DNA of 64,000 bases. It comes from a virus. The stretch spans positions 1 to 64,000 of IMG/VR virus record IMGVR_UViG_3300024262_000026; one strand, 5' to 3'. Positions 35,632-44,315 of this stretch are shown here, in pieces; position 1 is the first letter of the stretch, and every line of letters starts with the position of its first letter. A program made the translations under genes and the position numbers. Under the pieces are notes generated by a model, which ran no database searches, had not been told where the DNA came from, and worked only from the letters and a program-made list of their open reading frames with translations.

Positions 35632-36096
35632 ATGATGAAAAGAAGTGAATTTTTTGATCTATACAATAAATTGCAAGGTCTTAGATACCATAGTGACAAC
35701 AAAAATTTTTCTTATGCCTTAATAAAAAATATTAAAGCTATTGAACAAGATATTAACAAACTTAATGAAGTTATAAAACCAACTGAAGAATTTCTACAAT
35801 TTGAACAAGAGCGACTTGCTATTTGTCAATCACATTCAATTAAAGATGATAATGGTGACCCACTTTTAAATGGTGATGAATTTCAAATTGAAAATATTGA
35901 AAAATTTAATGAAGATTTAATACCATTAAAGACGAAATATCAAGACATGTTAAATTATAGACAAGAACAAATAGAAAAGTATAATTCTCTTTTAGATCAA
36001 GAAATTGAAATGGAATTAGTTAAAATAGGACCAGATGATTTACCTGATACTATAACACCAAACGAAATAGAAGATATCTATCCTATATTGTTATAA
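35632..36096 (+). CDS. Unknown 154-residue phage protein
   Basis: Helical N-terminal half (MKRSEFFDLYNKLQGLRYHSDNK) followed by long charged helices (ALIKNIKAIEQDINKLNE) and an acidic end with KIGPDDLPDTITPNEIEDIYPILL, a layout seen in conserved phage proteins of unknown function. Two adjacent ATGs (35632, 35635) are possible starts. It converges with the phosphoesterase gene and overlaps it by 14 nt. Confidence 0.7.
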   Translation: MMKRSEFFDLYNKLQGLRYHSDNKNFSYALIKNIKAIEQDINKLNEVIKPTEEFLQFEQERLAICQSHSIKDDNGDPLLNGDEFQIENIEKFNEDLIPLKTKYQDMLNYRQEQIEKYNSLLDQEIEMELVKIGPDDLPDTITPNEIEDIYPILL

Positions 36097-36784
36097 TAAA
36101 TGCTTTTTTTCTTACAGATAATATATCACAAAAGGTGATGGAACTTATTTTGTCACCTTTTGTCCATATATTTTGAACCTTATTGTGTCCAACATATTGA
36201 TGAATATTTTCTAATGGCTCCTCTAATTCTCGTTTATCCGCCCAAGTTGGTCCACCTATATAAGAATCACCACCTCTCCAAGATGATACTTGCATTAAAA
36301 TATCTCTCCATTTATCATCATTTCCAATATCATTTAACACTTCAGCTAAATTTGAATTATCTTCTTTTAATCCAAAATATTTTAATACCTCAATATGTTC
36401 ATCATACCACCAAACACTAATACCAGCATGTACAAAAATATGATTATCTCTTTGTAATGCAAATTGGAAAAGAGATTTATTTTTTTGAAAAACTTTTATG
36501 GTTTCTTTTAACCTTTCATTATAGTTTACTGAACTTGTATGGTATTTAGGATACCACATATATTGGGCATCGTGATTACCTATAAGTAATGTAACATTAT
36601 CTGGGTGAGACTTTTTATAATTTATAATCAAATTCAAATTTACAAGTGCATCACTATCATCAATCTTATTATCATAAGGATCACAATAATCACCCAGAAA
36701 AATAAAATGGGTATCTTTATTCTCACCAACAAAATCCATCCAGGAATCTCTACCGTGAATATCACCTATAACACAAAATCTCAT
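36083..36784 (-). CDS. Calcineurin-like metallophosphoesterase
   Basis: Hydrolyses phosphate esters with two metal ions. Motifs: GDIHGR (Asp8, His10), FLGDYCDP (Asp32), IGNHD (Asn70, His71, Asp72) and FVHAGIS. These are the complete ligand set, so it should be active. 233 residues is normal for small phage Ser/Thr-type phosphatases and nucleotide phosphoesterases. Start placed at the ATG at 36784 rather than a TTG two codons earlier. An inverted repeat (36128-36138 / 36153-36163) lies within its 3' end. Confidence 0.88.
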   Translation of the reverse strand: MRFCVIGDIHGRDSWMDFVGENKDTHFIFLGDYCDPYDNKIDDSDALVNLNLIINYKKSHPDNVTLLIGNHDAQYMWYPKYHTSSVNYNERLKETIKVFQKNKSLFQFALQRDNHIFVHAGISVWWYDEHIEVLKYFGLKEDNSNLAEVLNDIGNDDKWRDILMQVSSWRGGDSYIGGPTWADKRELEEPLENIHQYVGHNKVQNIWTKGDKISSITFCDILSVRKKAFIITI

Positions 36785-36848
36785 AAACAATTCTTTATTT
36801 AATGAATATACTTATAATATATCACAACTGAATAAAAGTTTGATAATT

Positions 36849-37178
36849 ATGGTTAATATAACATTTGACGAATATGTAAATATGATGGAAGACGAATCTA
36901 AATGGCAAATAATAAAAGATTTTGTTAATGAAACAAAGTACTTTCGTTCCAGAGATATTCCACTTGGAAGTACTGGAAAAGTATATGTAAACTATTTACA
37001 CAAAGCTGGATTTTTAGGTAGACCTAAAAAAGGTATTTATTCATTAAACTTACATGTCGAAAATGATATAACATTATATAAAGTAACGGACTACGCTTAT
37101 GGTGACAATAAAGGAGTAATCAATAAAGTTGTTCGTAAAAACAAAATTATAAATTTAAATGAAATTTCAGAAGAATAA
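36849..37178 (+). CDS. Unknown 109-residue protein, possibly winged helix, with the common tail
   Basis: Start at the ATG at 36849 (MVNITFDEYVNMM); a TTG 9 nt earlier is less likely. The region WQIIKDFVNETKYFRSRDIPLGSTGKVYVNYLHKAGFLGRPKKGIYSL has the pattern of a winged helix with a wing at GRPKKGIY. The C-terminus VRKNKIINLNEISEE is a version of the common tail and contains the start of the next gene. Function unknown. Confidence 0.6.
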   Translation: MVNITFDEYVNMMEDESKWQIIKDFVNETKYFRSRDIPLGSTGKVYVNYLHKAGFLGRPKKGIYSLNLHVENDITLYKVTDYAYGDNKGVINKVVRKNKIINLNEISEE

Positions 37179-37476
37179 AGACGGTTACATAGAAGTTGAA
37201 TATGAAGGTTCTTATTATTTTCTAGATGGTAAAAAATGGGTAAGAGATTTTAAAATTGATAACTCAACATATTACAGCAATACTGGTCATAACACAACAA
37301 GAAAATTTATTATTCCAGTAGGACAACTATCTAGAAAACAGGCAGAAAAGCAAATAAAACAATTGATGGCACAATATACTGATAAAGAGGTATTTTACGA
37401 TGAAATTCAATCTAAATTGACACGATTATTAAGGAAAGCAAAATTAGATCAATTAAAAAATGTTGAAATTTTATGA
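37159..37476 (+). CDS. Unknown 105-residue protein with the common tail
   Basis: Overlaps the preceding gene by 20 nt. The N-terminal part (GSYYFLDGKKWVRDFKIDNSTYYSN) is beta-rich, and the ending LLRKAKLDQLKNVEIL is a version of the common C-terminal tail. Its stop overlaps the next start (ATGA). No family recognised. Confidence 0.6.
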   Translation: MKFQKNKDGYIEVEYEGSYYFLDGKKWVRDFKIDNSTYYSNTGHNTTRKFIIPVGQLSRKQAEKQIKQLMAQYTDKEVFYDEIQSKLTRLLRKAKLDQLKNVEIL

Positions 37477-37844
37477 GCAAATATTGGGTTAAAGTAAACG
37501 TTACTTGTAGGAACGACATCAAACTTTATACAGATGATAAAGAAAAACTTAATGAACTAGAAAAAGATGCTGTTACACAAGCATTTTTACATGAAAGAAC
37601 TTGTAAATTATGTGCAGATATCAAATGGATGAGAGAACAAAGAGAAAAAGAAGATGCACTTTATAGAGTACAATCAGTTGCAAGATGTGGAGAAATATTA
37701 TTTGTTGAACACACAAATCCATCTGAAGTAAGAAAAACACAGATGGAAAGAAATGTATGTCAACAAGTGGCGGAACATAGAAGAAATTGTATAAAATGTA
37801 TAAGAATAGAAAAATTAGATAAAATAAAGAATTTAACAATTTAA
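37473..37844 (+). CDS. Unknown 123-residue protein with duplicated HxxxxCxxC motif
   Basis: Contains two similar motifs: HERTCKLCADIKWM (about 38-51) and HRRNCIKCIRIEKLDKIK (about 105-122), each with a His followed by CxxC, so two zinc-binding sites or a single shared one are likely. The second motif merges into the common C-terminal tail (IRIEKLDKIKN). Starts by ATGA overlap with the preceding gene. Possible DNA- or protein-binding zinc protein; inference. Confidence 0.6.
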   Translation: MSKYWVKVNVTCRNDIKLYTDDKEKLNELEKDAVTQAFLHERTCKLCADIKWMREQREKEDALYRVQSVARCGEILFVEHTNPSEVRKTQMERNVCQQVAEHRRNCIKCIRIEKLDKIKNLTI

Positions 37845-37855
37845 TAAAATTAAAA

Positions 37856-38452
37856 ATGGAATTAGAATATACACAAAACGATTTAAAATCAGCATTTGAA
37901 TTTGGTAAAAAGTATCCAAATTTAAAATTAAAAGATTGGTTTAAATATGAGAAAACTCAACTAACAAAAGAAGAACAAAAATTATTTAAATTTATTGATG
38001 TTGCAACAGTACCGATAGGTAAATCCAAATTGTTTTTTATGAATTGGAACGGTGTTGGAGGTGGACATTTTTCTGAACCTTTTAAAATATTCAAGAGAAA
38101 ATATTTTAACAAATATTATCAATTTTTTAATAATTGTTCTGGAGAGTTTAGTGTGATAGTAACAGGAGAAGATTTTTTCAACTTAAAAACCTTTGATAAA
38201 ACTGATTATGAAGGTGTGTATGTAAAAGAAATAATTCATAATGATGTAAAAATTACTATTATGAATTATATTGATTTTGATGGCGATAAAGATGAACATC
38301 AAGCTCATATGTTCTATTCTTGGAGAAACACTTTAGAACGAAATAATTACCATTTTTGGCAAATGGCGAATTGGGACGTTTATATTGATAAACCTTATAA
38401 TTTAAACGTCACACCAGCATTAGAACTTTTAGAAAAAAAAATCATTAAATGA
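37856..38452 (+). CDS. Unknown 198-residue protein
   Basis: No family recognised. Mixed alpha/beta, with the segments KLFFMNWNGVGGGHFSEPF and FYSWRNTLERNNYHFWQMANWDVYIDKPYNL and a tail LELLEKKIIK. It overlaps the next start by 4 nt (ATGA). The aromatic content and the conserved-looking core suggest a real folded protein rather than a chance frame. Confidence 0.6.
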   Translation: MELEYTQNDLKSAFEFGKKYPNLKLKDWFKYEKTQLTKEEQKLFKFIDVATVPIGKSKLFFMNWNGVGGGHFSEPFKIFKRKYFNKYYQFFNNCSGEFSVIVTGEDFFNLKTFDKTDYEGVYVKEIIHNDVKITIMNYIDFDGDKDEHQAHMFYSWRNTLERNNYHFWQMANWDVYIDKPYNLNVTPALELLEKKIIK

Positions 38453-38715
38453 AATATAAAGTAGGTGATAAATTAGTTTGTAGAGAAAATTTTGGTGATT
38501 GTATGGATACCATAATTTGGTATAAAAAACATAATTCATATGAAATAAATGACATCAGAAATAATTGGTTTGAAGAAAATAAAACTGCATATTTTATATC
38601 AATTAATGATAGTTCTGATCTTGAATTTGAATATTCTGAACTACTTAAACATTTTTATATACCAAGTGAACTTAGAAGAAAAAAATTAGATATCATAAAT
38701 GAAATATCCGAATGA
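38449..38715 (+). CDS. Small protein, possible SH3-like core, with the common tail
   Basis: Begins MKYKVGDKLVCRENF, which parallels MSKFTIGDRVIYIGF of the protein at 42706, suggesting a shared small beta-barrel start. It ends with ELRRKKLDIINEISE, the common C-terminal tail, and the next start (methyltransferase, 38699) lies inside that tail. Function unknown. Confidence 0.6.
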   Translation: MKYKVGDKLVCRENFGDCMDTIIWYKKHNSYEINDIRNNWFEENKTAYFISINDSSDLEFEYSELLKHFYIPSELRRKKLDIINEISE

Positions 38716-39742
38716 TTTTATAAATAAAAATATAGTTGGCGACTCAGTAGAATTGATGAAGCAAATTCCTGATAATGTTATTGATTTAACAGTAACATCA
38801 CCACCATACGATAATCTCAGAACATATAAAGGTAAAATAAAAGATAATATTACTTTTGATGATTATTCATTTCCTTTTCAGGAAATGGCACAAGAACTCT
38901 ATCGTATAACAAAGAAAGGTGGTATCGTTGTATGGGTAGTAAACGATCAAGTAAAAAATGGTGGAGAAACTGGCACATCATTTAGAATGGCATTATATTT
39001 TCAACAAATAGGATTCACTATTTATGACACTATGATTTATCACAAAAATGGTCCACCATTTCCAGAATCTGGTAGATATTCACAAGTTTTTGAATATATG
39101 TTTGTATTTTCAAAGGGTAAACCAAATACTGTCAATTTAATTAAAGATAAAGAAAATCGTTGGTCAGGACACCAAAATTTTGGCACACCTTCTGCAAGAA
39201 CAAAAGAAGGCAACTTAAAAAAATCTGAAGCATTTACTGTTGCAGAATATGGCACAAGATATAATGTTTGGTACATCAATGCTGGTAAAGGCTACACAAC
39301 TAAGGACGATTATGCTTACGTTCACCCAGCAATGTTCCCAGAAAGTTTATCGGAGGATCATATTTTATCTTGGACAAATGAAGGTGATATTGTATTAGAT
39401 CCGATGTGTGGAGCAGGCACCACTTGTAAAATGGCAAAACTTAATAATCGTAAATACGTGGGTATGGACATCAATCAAGAGTATGTTGATATATCTGACA
39501 GACGAGTAGAGATCGTGTCTTACAACAAGGATAAACCTAACCCAAAGGTTAAATTTATCGTTTCAAGGGATGAAATCTTAGAAAAACGAAAGAAAACTAG
39601 AGAAGAAAACAAAAGAAAGAAAGAAATGGATTTAACGGAAAAAGATATAGAAATTTTGGAAAAAACAATTGAAAATCCACCAGAACCAAATGAAAAATTA
39701 AAGGAAGCTGCGGAAAAATATAAAGAAGATATAGATGATTAG
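38699..39742 (+). CDS. DNA methyltransferase (SPPY type)
   Basis: SAM-dependent DNA methyltransferase with the catalytic SPPY (Ser34-Tyr37) near the N-terminus and the SAM-binding DPMCGAGTT (Asp234) near the C-terminus, i.e. the beta-class order. SPPY is found in N4-cytosine or N6-adenine enzymes. Its start overlaps the preceding gene by 17 nt. No matching restriction gene is adjacent, so it is probably an orphan phage enzyme that protects phage DNA. The C-terminal about 60 residues are charged and helical. Confidence 0.88.
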   Translation: MKYPNDFINKNIVGDSVELMKQIPDNVIDLTVTSPPYDNLRTYKGKIKDNITFDDYSFPFQEMAQELYRITKKGGIVVWVVNDQVKNGGETGTSFRMALYFQQIGFTIYDTMIYHKNGPPFPESGRYSQVFEYMFVFSKGKPNTVNLIKDKENRWSGHQNFGTPSARTKEGNLKKSEAFTVAEYGTRYNVWYINAGKGYTTKDDYAYVHPAMFPESLSEDHILSWTNEGDIVLDPMCGAGTTCKMAKLNNRKYVGMDINQEYVDISDRRVEIVSYNKDKPNPKVKFIVSRDEILEKRKKTREENKRKKEMDLTEKDIEILEKTIENPPEPNEKLKEAAEKYKEDIDD

Positions 39743-39917
39743 CGAAGAATTACTTAAAATTCACTATAATAGTCGTAATGATGGTTTTGATGAAGAAGAA
39801 GATGATGACTATGAAAAAATTCAAGAAATTTATAAGCAATCCGCATATGAATATGAAAAGTGTGTGAAATTATATATTGATTATATGGAACAAGAAAAAA
39901 TAAAAGTAAACAGATGA
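39735..39917 (+). CDS. Small acidic protein, unknown
   Basis: 60 residues, overlapping the methyltransferase by 8 nt. Contains an acidic patch (DEEEDDDYEKIQE). A following nine-codon frame (39914-39940, MSKLKSELF) appears to be a remnant at the end of the gene chain. Confidence 0.5.
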   Translation: MISEELLKIHYNSRNDGFDEEEDDDYEKIQEIYKQSAYEYEKCVKLYIDYMEQEKIKVNR

Positions 39918-39939
39918 GTAAATTAAAAAGTGAATTATT

Positions 39940-40674
39940 TTAAAGTTTATGATTATTTATTCTATTTTGTGCTAATTCAAAAGTTTCAGACTCTATCTCA
40001 ATACCAATAAATTTTCTATTAGTGTTAAGGCAAGCTATTCCTGTAGTACCTGAACCCATAACATTATCCAACACAACATCGCCTTCATTTGTGTAAGTTT
40101 TTATTAATTCTTCTAACAATTCTATACTTTTCTCTGTTCTATGAAGAGACTTGCTAGGGTGTGGCTTTTGAAAAGAAAAAATAGATGTTGGGTATTTTTC
40201 TGTTGTGCCCGCTCTCGAATCATCAACCATATCAAAATCACCATAATTTTGATTTTTATGTTCTTTATTTAAATATGATGTACCTTTAGAATGTAATGGT
40301 TTGCCACATATAAATTGTGGATTATAAGTTGGCAATTTTGAATAAAAGACAGCTATTTGTTCATGAACCCTCAATGGCATCCTGTTTGCATTTAAAAATC
40401 CACTAATCAATTGTTTATCCCAAATTATATCATATCTAAACATTTTTCTATTTGAATTAACTAAATCAACATAAAATATACCTTGAGAGAATAATAATAT
40501 TGGACCATTATCTTTAATAACTCTTTTATATTGCTTCCATAATGGCTCAAAAGGAATTCTAATATCCTTCTTATTTTGTGTCACACCAAACGGCAAGTCT
40601 GCCAATATTATATCGACACTTTTATCTTCTATTTTATTCATCACATTTAAACAATCACCCTTATATAATATCAT
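39940..40674 (-). CDS. DNA adenine methyltransferase (DLPFG type)
   Basis: Second DNA methyltransferase, on the opposite strand and unlike the SPPY enzyme. The catalytic motif is ADLPFG (Asp26-Phe29), a form of D/N-P-P-Y/F found in N6-adenine enzymes, and SAM binding is DNVMGSGTTGIAC near the C-terminus. The 244-residue length fits a compact orphan methyltransferase. Lies between a small acidic gene and a GIY-YIG endonuclease gene. Confidence 0.88.
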   Translation of the reverse strand: MILYKGDCLNVMNKIEDKSVDIILADLPFGVTQNKKDIRIPFEPLWKQYKRVIKDNGPILLFSQGIFYVDLVNSNRKMFRYDIIWDKQLISGFLNANRMPLRVHEQIAVFYSKLPTYNPQFICGKPLHSKGTSYLNKEHKNQNYGDFDMVDDSRAGTTEKYPTSIFSFQKPHPSKSLHRTEKSIELLEELIKTYTNEGDVVLDNVMGSGTTGIACLNTNRKFIGIEIESETFELAQNRINNHKL

Positions 40675-40748
40675 ATATTTTATTAATTTTTACTTTATAT
40701 ATTTAAAAAATGATATTGTTTTTGTTACCTTTTTACATTTACATTTTT

Positions 40749-40758
40749 AATATATAAA
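40749..40758 (+). promoter_or_regulatory. Phage-type promoter-like box (AATATATAAA)
   Basis: AATATATAAA 20 nt before the GIY-YIG endonuclease start. Confidence 0.45.
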
Positions 40759-40778
40759 TAAAAACCACTTTTTATAAA

Positions 40779-41822
40779 ATGAAATGGACAAAAGAAGAAT
40801 GTACAAAAGAGGCACAAAAATATTTATATAAAAAAGATTTTAAAAAATATTCATCAGGCGCATATACATCATCAATTAAAAATAAATGGTTGGATGATAT
40901 AACTAAACATATGATATCTTTACGAAAAAGCAAAGATGAGTGGACATTAGAAGAATGTAGAGATATTGCAAAAAAATACAAAACAAGGACAGAATTTAAT
41001 AAAAAAAGTATATCAGCTTATAGAATATCATTATCTAATGATTGGATAGCTGATGTTTGTTCACATATGAATTGTTATGGTAATAGGTATTTGAGATGTA
41101 TATACTCATATGAATTTAGTGATAACTCAATATATATTGGGTTAACATATAATACGGATAATAGACATAAAAAACATATGTTTAAAGGAACAGTAAAAGA
41201 ACATATGATTAAAATTAACGAGAATCCAAAAATTAAAAAATTAACAGAATATCTACCAATAAATGAAGCAAAAAATGAAGAATATAAATATGTAGAATTT
41301 TATAAAAAAAATGGCTGGAAAATTTTGAACAAAATAAAAACAGGGGGAGTTGGAGGCACATCAATCATATGGAATTATGAAAATTGTAAAAAGGAATCAT
41401 TGAAATATAAAAGTAGAAGTGAATTTGCAAAAAATAACGGTAGCGCATACTATTCATCTATAAAAAACAAATGGCTAGATGATATATGTTCTCATATGAT
41501 ACTAAAAAAGAAACCTAATGGATATTGGAATTATGAAAATTGTAAAAAAGAAGCCTTAAGATATAAAACTAAAAAATTTTTTTATAAAAACTCAAAAGGT
41601 GCTTATAACTCAGCAAAAAGAAACAAATGGCTTAATAATATCTGTGAACATATGATAGGTAATAAAAACATAGGATATTGGAATTATGAAAATTGTAAAA
41701 AAGAAGCTTTAAAATATAAAACTAAAACAGAATTTAAAACTAAATGTGGTAGTGGCTATTTTTATAGCTATAAAAACAAATGGCTTAATGATATCTGTGA
41801 ACATATGACAAAAAGCGATTGA
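40779..41822 (+). CDS. GIY-YIG homing endonuclease with five DNA-binding repeats
   Basis: GIY-YIG nuclease core at about residues 105-190: CIYSYEFSDNSIYIGLTYN with Arg129 and the catalytic Glu173 (VEFYKKNGW). It is flanked by five copies of an about 43-residue repeat (residues 3-45, 55-97, 198-240, 250-292, 301-343), of the form WxxExCxxxAxKYKTRxEFxxKxxxAYxSxxKNKWLDDICxHM, the intron-encoded nuclease repeat (IENR type), two before and three after the core. This is a mobile endonuclease. It has its own phage-type promoter and sits between unrelated genes. Confidence 0.88.
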   Translation: MKWTKEECTKEAQKYLYKKDFKKYSSGAYTSSIKNKWLDDITKHMISLRKSKDEWTLEECRDIAKKYKTRTEFNKKSISAYRISLSNDWIADVCSHMNCYGNRYLRCIYSYEFSDNSIYIGLTYNTDNRHKKHMFKGTVKEHMIKINENPKIKKLTEYLPINEAKNEEYKYVEFYKKNGWKILNKIKTGGVGGTSIIWNYENCKKESLKYKSRSEFAKNNGSAYYSSIKNKWLDDICSHMILKKKPNGYWNYENCKKEALRYKTKKFFYKNSKGAYNSAKRNKWLNNICEHMIGNKNIGYWNYENCKKEALKYKTKTEFKTKCGSGYFYSYKNKWLNDICEHMTKSD

Positions 41823-41830
41823 TTTAATTA

Positions 41831-42358
41831 ATGGAACTACCTAATAATGAACAAATATATAAAGATATGTTTGATATGATGAATAAGGTTTTCAAAGAAA
41901 ATAACGTTTTTCAAAGAAAACCAACAATACTTTATGATGATTATTATACAAATTTTATAACATTTTTGAAAAATAGCTTTGAATATGATCGTTTTCAAAA
42001 TGAAAAGTTAAATATTGTTGATTATGTTGATAATTTTAAAAATTTAGAACTATTCTTTAAAATTATCAGTAATACGAATGTTTTTTTAGTTGAACAACCA
42101 TCATTTATTTTGCATTATCTTCAAGATGATAACCAACTAACTACAATTACTAAACAAGTATCCGAAACAAACATTTATGGCTTTGTTGATGAATTTAATA
42201 AAAGCAATAAAATATTTATTTTATATATGATTAGGAGTAATGGAATGTTGAGATATGTCACAGTTGATAAAGATCCAAGATACATACAACTTAATGTGAA
42301 AGAAAGATTAAAGAAAGAAAGAAGATTAAAATTAGAACAAATAAATGAAACAATATAA
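41831..42358 (+). CDS. Unknown 175-residue protein with the common tail
   Basis: Starts 8 nt after the endonuclease stop. Helical N-terminal part (MELPNNEQIYKDMFDMMNKVF) and a beta-rich segment with SETNIYGFVDEFNKSNKIFILYM. It ends with ERRLKLEQINETI, the common C-terminal tail, and the next start lies inside it (overlap 14 nt). No family recognised. Confidence 0.6.
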   Translation: MELPNNEQIYKDMFDMMNKVFKENNVFQRKPTILYDDYYTNFITFLKNSFEYDRFQNEKLNIVDYVDNFKNLELFFKIISNTNVFLVEQPSFILHYLQDDNQLTTITKQVSETNIYGFVDEFNKSNKIFILYMIRSNGMLRYVTVDKDPRYIQLNVKERLKKERRLKLEQINETI

Positions 42359-42731
42359 ATGGATAATATGGTTTCCTAAAAAATGGGAGAGACATACACA
42401 TTCATCTCCTTCTGTGCTTTATGGATATTTAGATGGTGAAATATTTATATCAAATAAATATCTTTTCAATACTGACATTGAAAGTGAATCTAATGGTTTC
42501 ACACCTATTGATGAAAGATTTAAAGAAAAATATTATTATGAATTTTTTGATTCTAAAGATGATGTCGTTATATTGAGCAAAGAACTTCAAAGGGAAAAAT
42601 ATAAAATAAAACAAGAATTTCAAGATAAAATGGAAAACTTTTATTCTAAAACATCTTTAAAAAAGATGAAAAATAAAATTAGAGAAGCGAAATTAAAACA
42701 AATAAATGAGCAAATTTACGATAGGGGATAG
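42345..42731 (+). CDS. Unknown 128-residue protein with the common tail
   Basis: Begins MKQYKWIIWFPKKWERHTHSSPSVLYGYLDGEIFISN, a Trp-rich beta-type start, and ends IREAKLKQINEQIYDRG, the common tail. Overlaps its neighbours by 14 and 26 nt. No family recognised. Confidence 0.55.
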   Translation: MKQYKWIIWFPKKWERHTHSSPSVLYGYLDGEIFISNKYLFNTDIESESNGFTPIDERFKEKYYYEFFDSKDDVVILSKELQREKYKIKQEFQDKMENFYSKTSLKKMKNKIREAKLKQINEQIYDRG

Positions 42732-42975
42732 AGTTATTTATATTGGTTTCAATGATGATGGTTTAGATGGTCCAAATGCTTGGAAATTAGAAAGATTGCA
42801 AGAATATACTATCACAAATAAAGCATTTGAAACACATAAAGATACAGGTATGTTTTATGGTGTGAGAGATTATAAAGGTGTAGAAACTACTTGGTATAAA
42901 GAAAAGGATTTTATAAGTATTGTTGAAGCTAGAAAATTAAAATTAGATAAGATAAATGATAGATATAACATATAA
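42706..42975 (+). CDS. Small SH3-like protein with the common tail
   Basis: Begins MSKFTIGDRVIYIGFNDDGLDG, the pattern of a small beta-barrel (compare 38449). Ends ARKLKLDKINDRYNI, the common tail, which contains the start of the next gene (overlap 20 nt). Function unknown. Confidence 0.55.
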   Translation: MSKFTIGDRVIYIGFNDDGLDGPNAWKLERLQEYTITNKAFETHKDTGMFYGVRDYKGVETTWYKEKDFISIVEARKLKLDKINDRYNI

Positions 42976-43789
42976 TAGAACAGAAAACACAACTCGGGTA
43001 GAATTATCAACATTTAACATTTTTAATGAGGAACAATTACCTCTTGTAGTAAAATTTAAAAATTTTATTAACAATAAAATAGTTTGGACTCGAAAATTAG
43101 ATGAAGGTTGTTGGGTTGAATGGTCAGGTGGTGAAGTCATATACAATTTTACAATTGATACTGCTCAAGAACAACGAGTATTAGATTGGAAATATCAAGT
43201 TGAAAATAATGGCACACTTGTAGAAAAAACATTATATTATTTCATTAAAAATACCCCACATAGAACTAAAGGACTTATTGTTGGTTCACATAATGGATTA
43301 TGGGGTCAATGGATATTTCCAGTAATAGAAAATGCTTGTGATGTTGTAATGGTTGATGGTAGTTCACTTCAATTGGAAGAAGCCAAAATAAACTATTCTC
43401 ATCTAAATAATTGTAAATTTATAAATGAAATAGTTACACCTGATGGTAAAGATGTTACTTGGTTTCAAGGTAAAGAAGGGTGTACAGATACCGTGGATAA
43501 GAAAATTATTTCAAAATTTTTAAACGAAGATGAAATCATAAGTAGTTTTAGAACGACTATATCAATAAACAATATTTTTGAACAATACGGAAACTTTGAT
43601 TGGCTCTATTTAGATGCTGAAGGTATAGACTCAGATTTAATATTATCTCTTAATTATCATCCTGGTTTAATAATATATGAACCTGATCATATCTCTGATA
43701 AACAAAATATCAAATTGATGGAATGGTTTAAATTAAATGGGTATAAAGTATTTGAAGAATTAGATTGTATAGCAATAAAAGAAATATGA
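42956..43789 (+). CDS. FkbM-like SAM-dependent methyltransferase with N-terminal beta domain
   Basis: 277 residues. The C-terminal two thirds contain a SAM-binding fold (GLIVGSHNGLWGQW, then DVVMVDGSS) and an FkbM-type ending (FDWLYLDAEGIDSDLILSL, then IIYEPDHIS and LNGYKVFEE). The first about 95 residues are a separate beta-rich domain. It sits in the chain of small genes, and its start overlaps the preceding tail. It may methylate a glycan or protein; not certain. The end overlaps the next start (ATGA). Confidence 0.75.
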   Translation: MIDITYNRTENTTRVELSTFNIFNEEQLPLVVKFKNFINNKIVWTRKLDEGCWVEWSGGEVIYNFTIDTAQEQRVLDWKYQVENNGTLVEKTLYYFIKNTPHRTKGLIVGSHNGLWGQWIFPVIENACDVVMVDGSSLQLEEAKINYSHLNNCKFINEIVTPDGKDVTWFQGKEGCTDTVDKKIISKFLNEDEIISSFRTTISINNIFEQYGNFDWLYLDAEGIDSDLILSLNYHPGLIIYEPDHISDKQNIKLMEWFKLNGYKVFEELDCIAIKEI

Positions 43790-44046
43790 GATACGAAAAA
43801 GAATATTTAGATAAAATTGGAATGAAAGTATCACACAAAATTGATGAAGATACAATGGCACCAATAGTAACATTTGAACTTAATGGTGTTGAATCTACAA
43901 TAAAAATGACAAGACTTGATATGGAAGATTTTAAAAGTGGTCCACCATATGATGATTTTATTGTTAAAAGAATTAACTCACATATAACAGAATTAATAAA
44001 AATTGTTAGGAAAAAGAAATTGGAAGATATAAATGAAATGGACTGA
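43786..44046 (+). CDS. Small paralog A (TMAP motif) with the common tail
   Basis: 86 residues from the ATG at 43786; a longer TTG-started frame is unlikely because the ATG overlaps the previous stop. The core KIDEDTMAPIVTFELNG parallels the next protein (TMSEATMAPRLRITING) and the one at 46252 (TISEASWKPKVMFKFLDG), so these three form a family. It ends IVRKKKLEDINEMD, the common tail. Confidence 0.6.
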   Translation: MRYEKEYLDKIGMKVSHKIDEDTMAPIVTFELNGVESTIKMTRLDMEDFKSGPPYDDFIVKRINSHITELIKIVRKKKLEDINEMD

Positions 44047-44314
44047 AGAAAGAAGAAAAGCATACGGTATTGATTTAGATACTATGAGTGAAGCGACAAT
44101 GGCACCAAGATTAAGAATAACAATTAATGGATACTCAACCTTAATGTCATTAACTAGAGAATTTATAGAAGATTTAAAATGGCAAACACCGAATTCAGAA
44201 GTGTTTATTGATAGTATGATAGATGATGAAATTGAAAGACACCCTGAATTTAAAAGGATAGTCAGAAAAAAGAAATTGGAACAAATTGAACGATTGGACA
44301 GAACGGATAGATAA
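44033..44314 (+). CDS. Small paralog B (TMAP motif) with the common tail
   Basis: 93 residues. Same layout as paralog A: TMSEATMAPRLRITINGY, then MSLTREFIEDLK and IVRKKKLEQIERLD. Overlaps the previous gene by 14 nt. Ends within the next start region. Confidence 0.6.
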   Translation: MKWTEERRKAYGIDLDTMSEATMAPRLRITINGYSTLMSLTREFIEDLKWQTPNSEVFIDSMIDDEIERHPEFKRIVRKKKLEQIERLDRTDR

Positions 44315-44315
44315 T

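Noticed and set aside
36128-36163. Perfect 11-bp inverted repeat (ACAAAAGGTGA / TCACCTTTTGT) as a terminator or operator
   Set aside because: It lies inside the phosphoesterase coding sequence with no T-run; it could be chance or an internal hairpin.
39914-39940. Nine-codon frame after the small acidic protein
   Set aside because: Too short to be supported as a gene; probably a remnant or chance frame at the end of the gene chain.
44286-44315. TTG start giving a longer form of the protein at 44316
   Set aside because: Kept only as an alternative; the ATG just after the previous stop is preferred although the TTG occupies the position where other chain genes begin.
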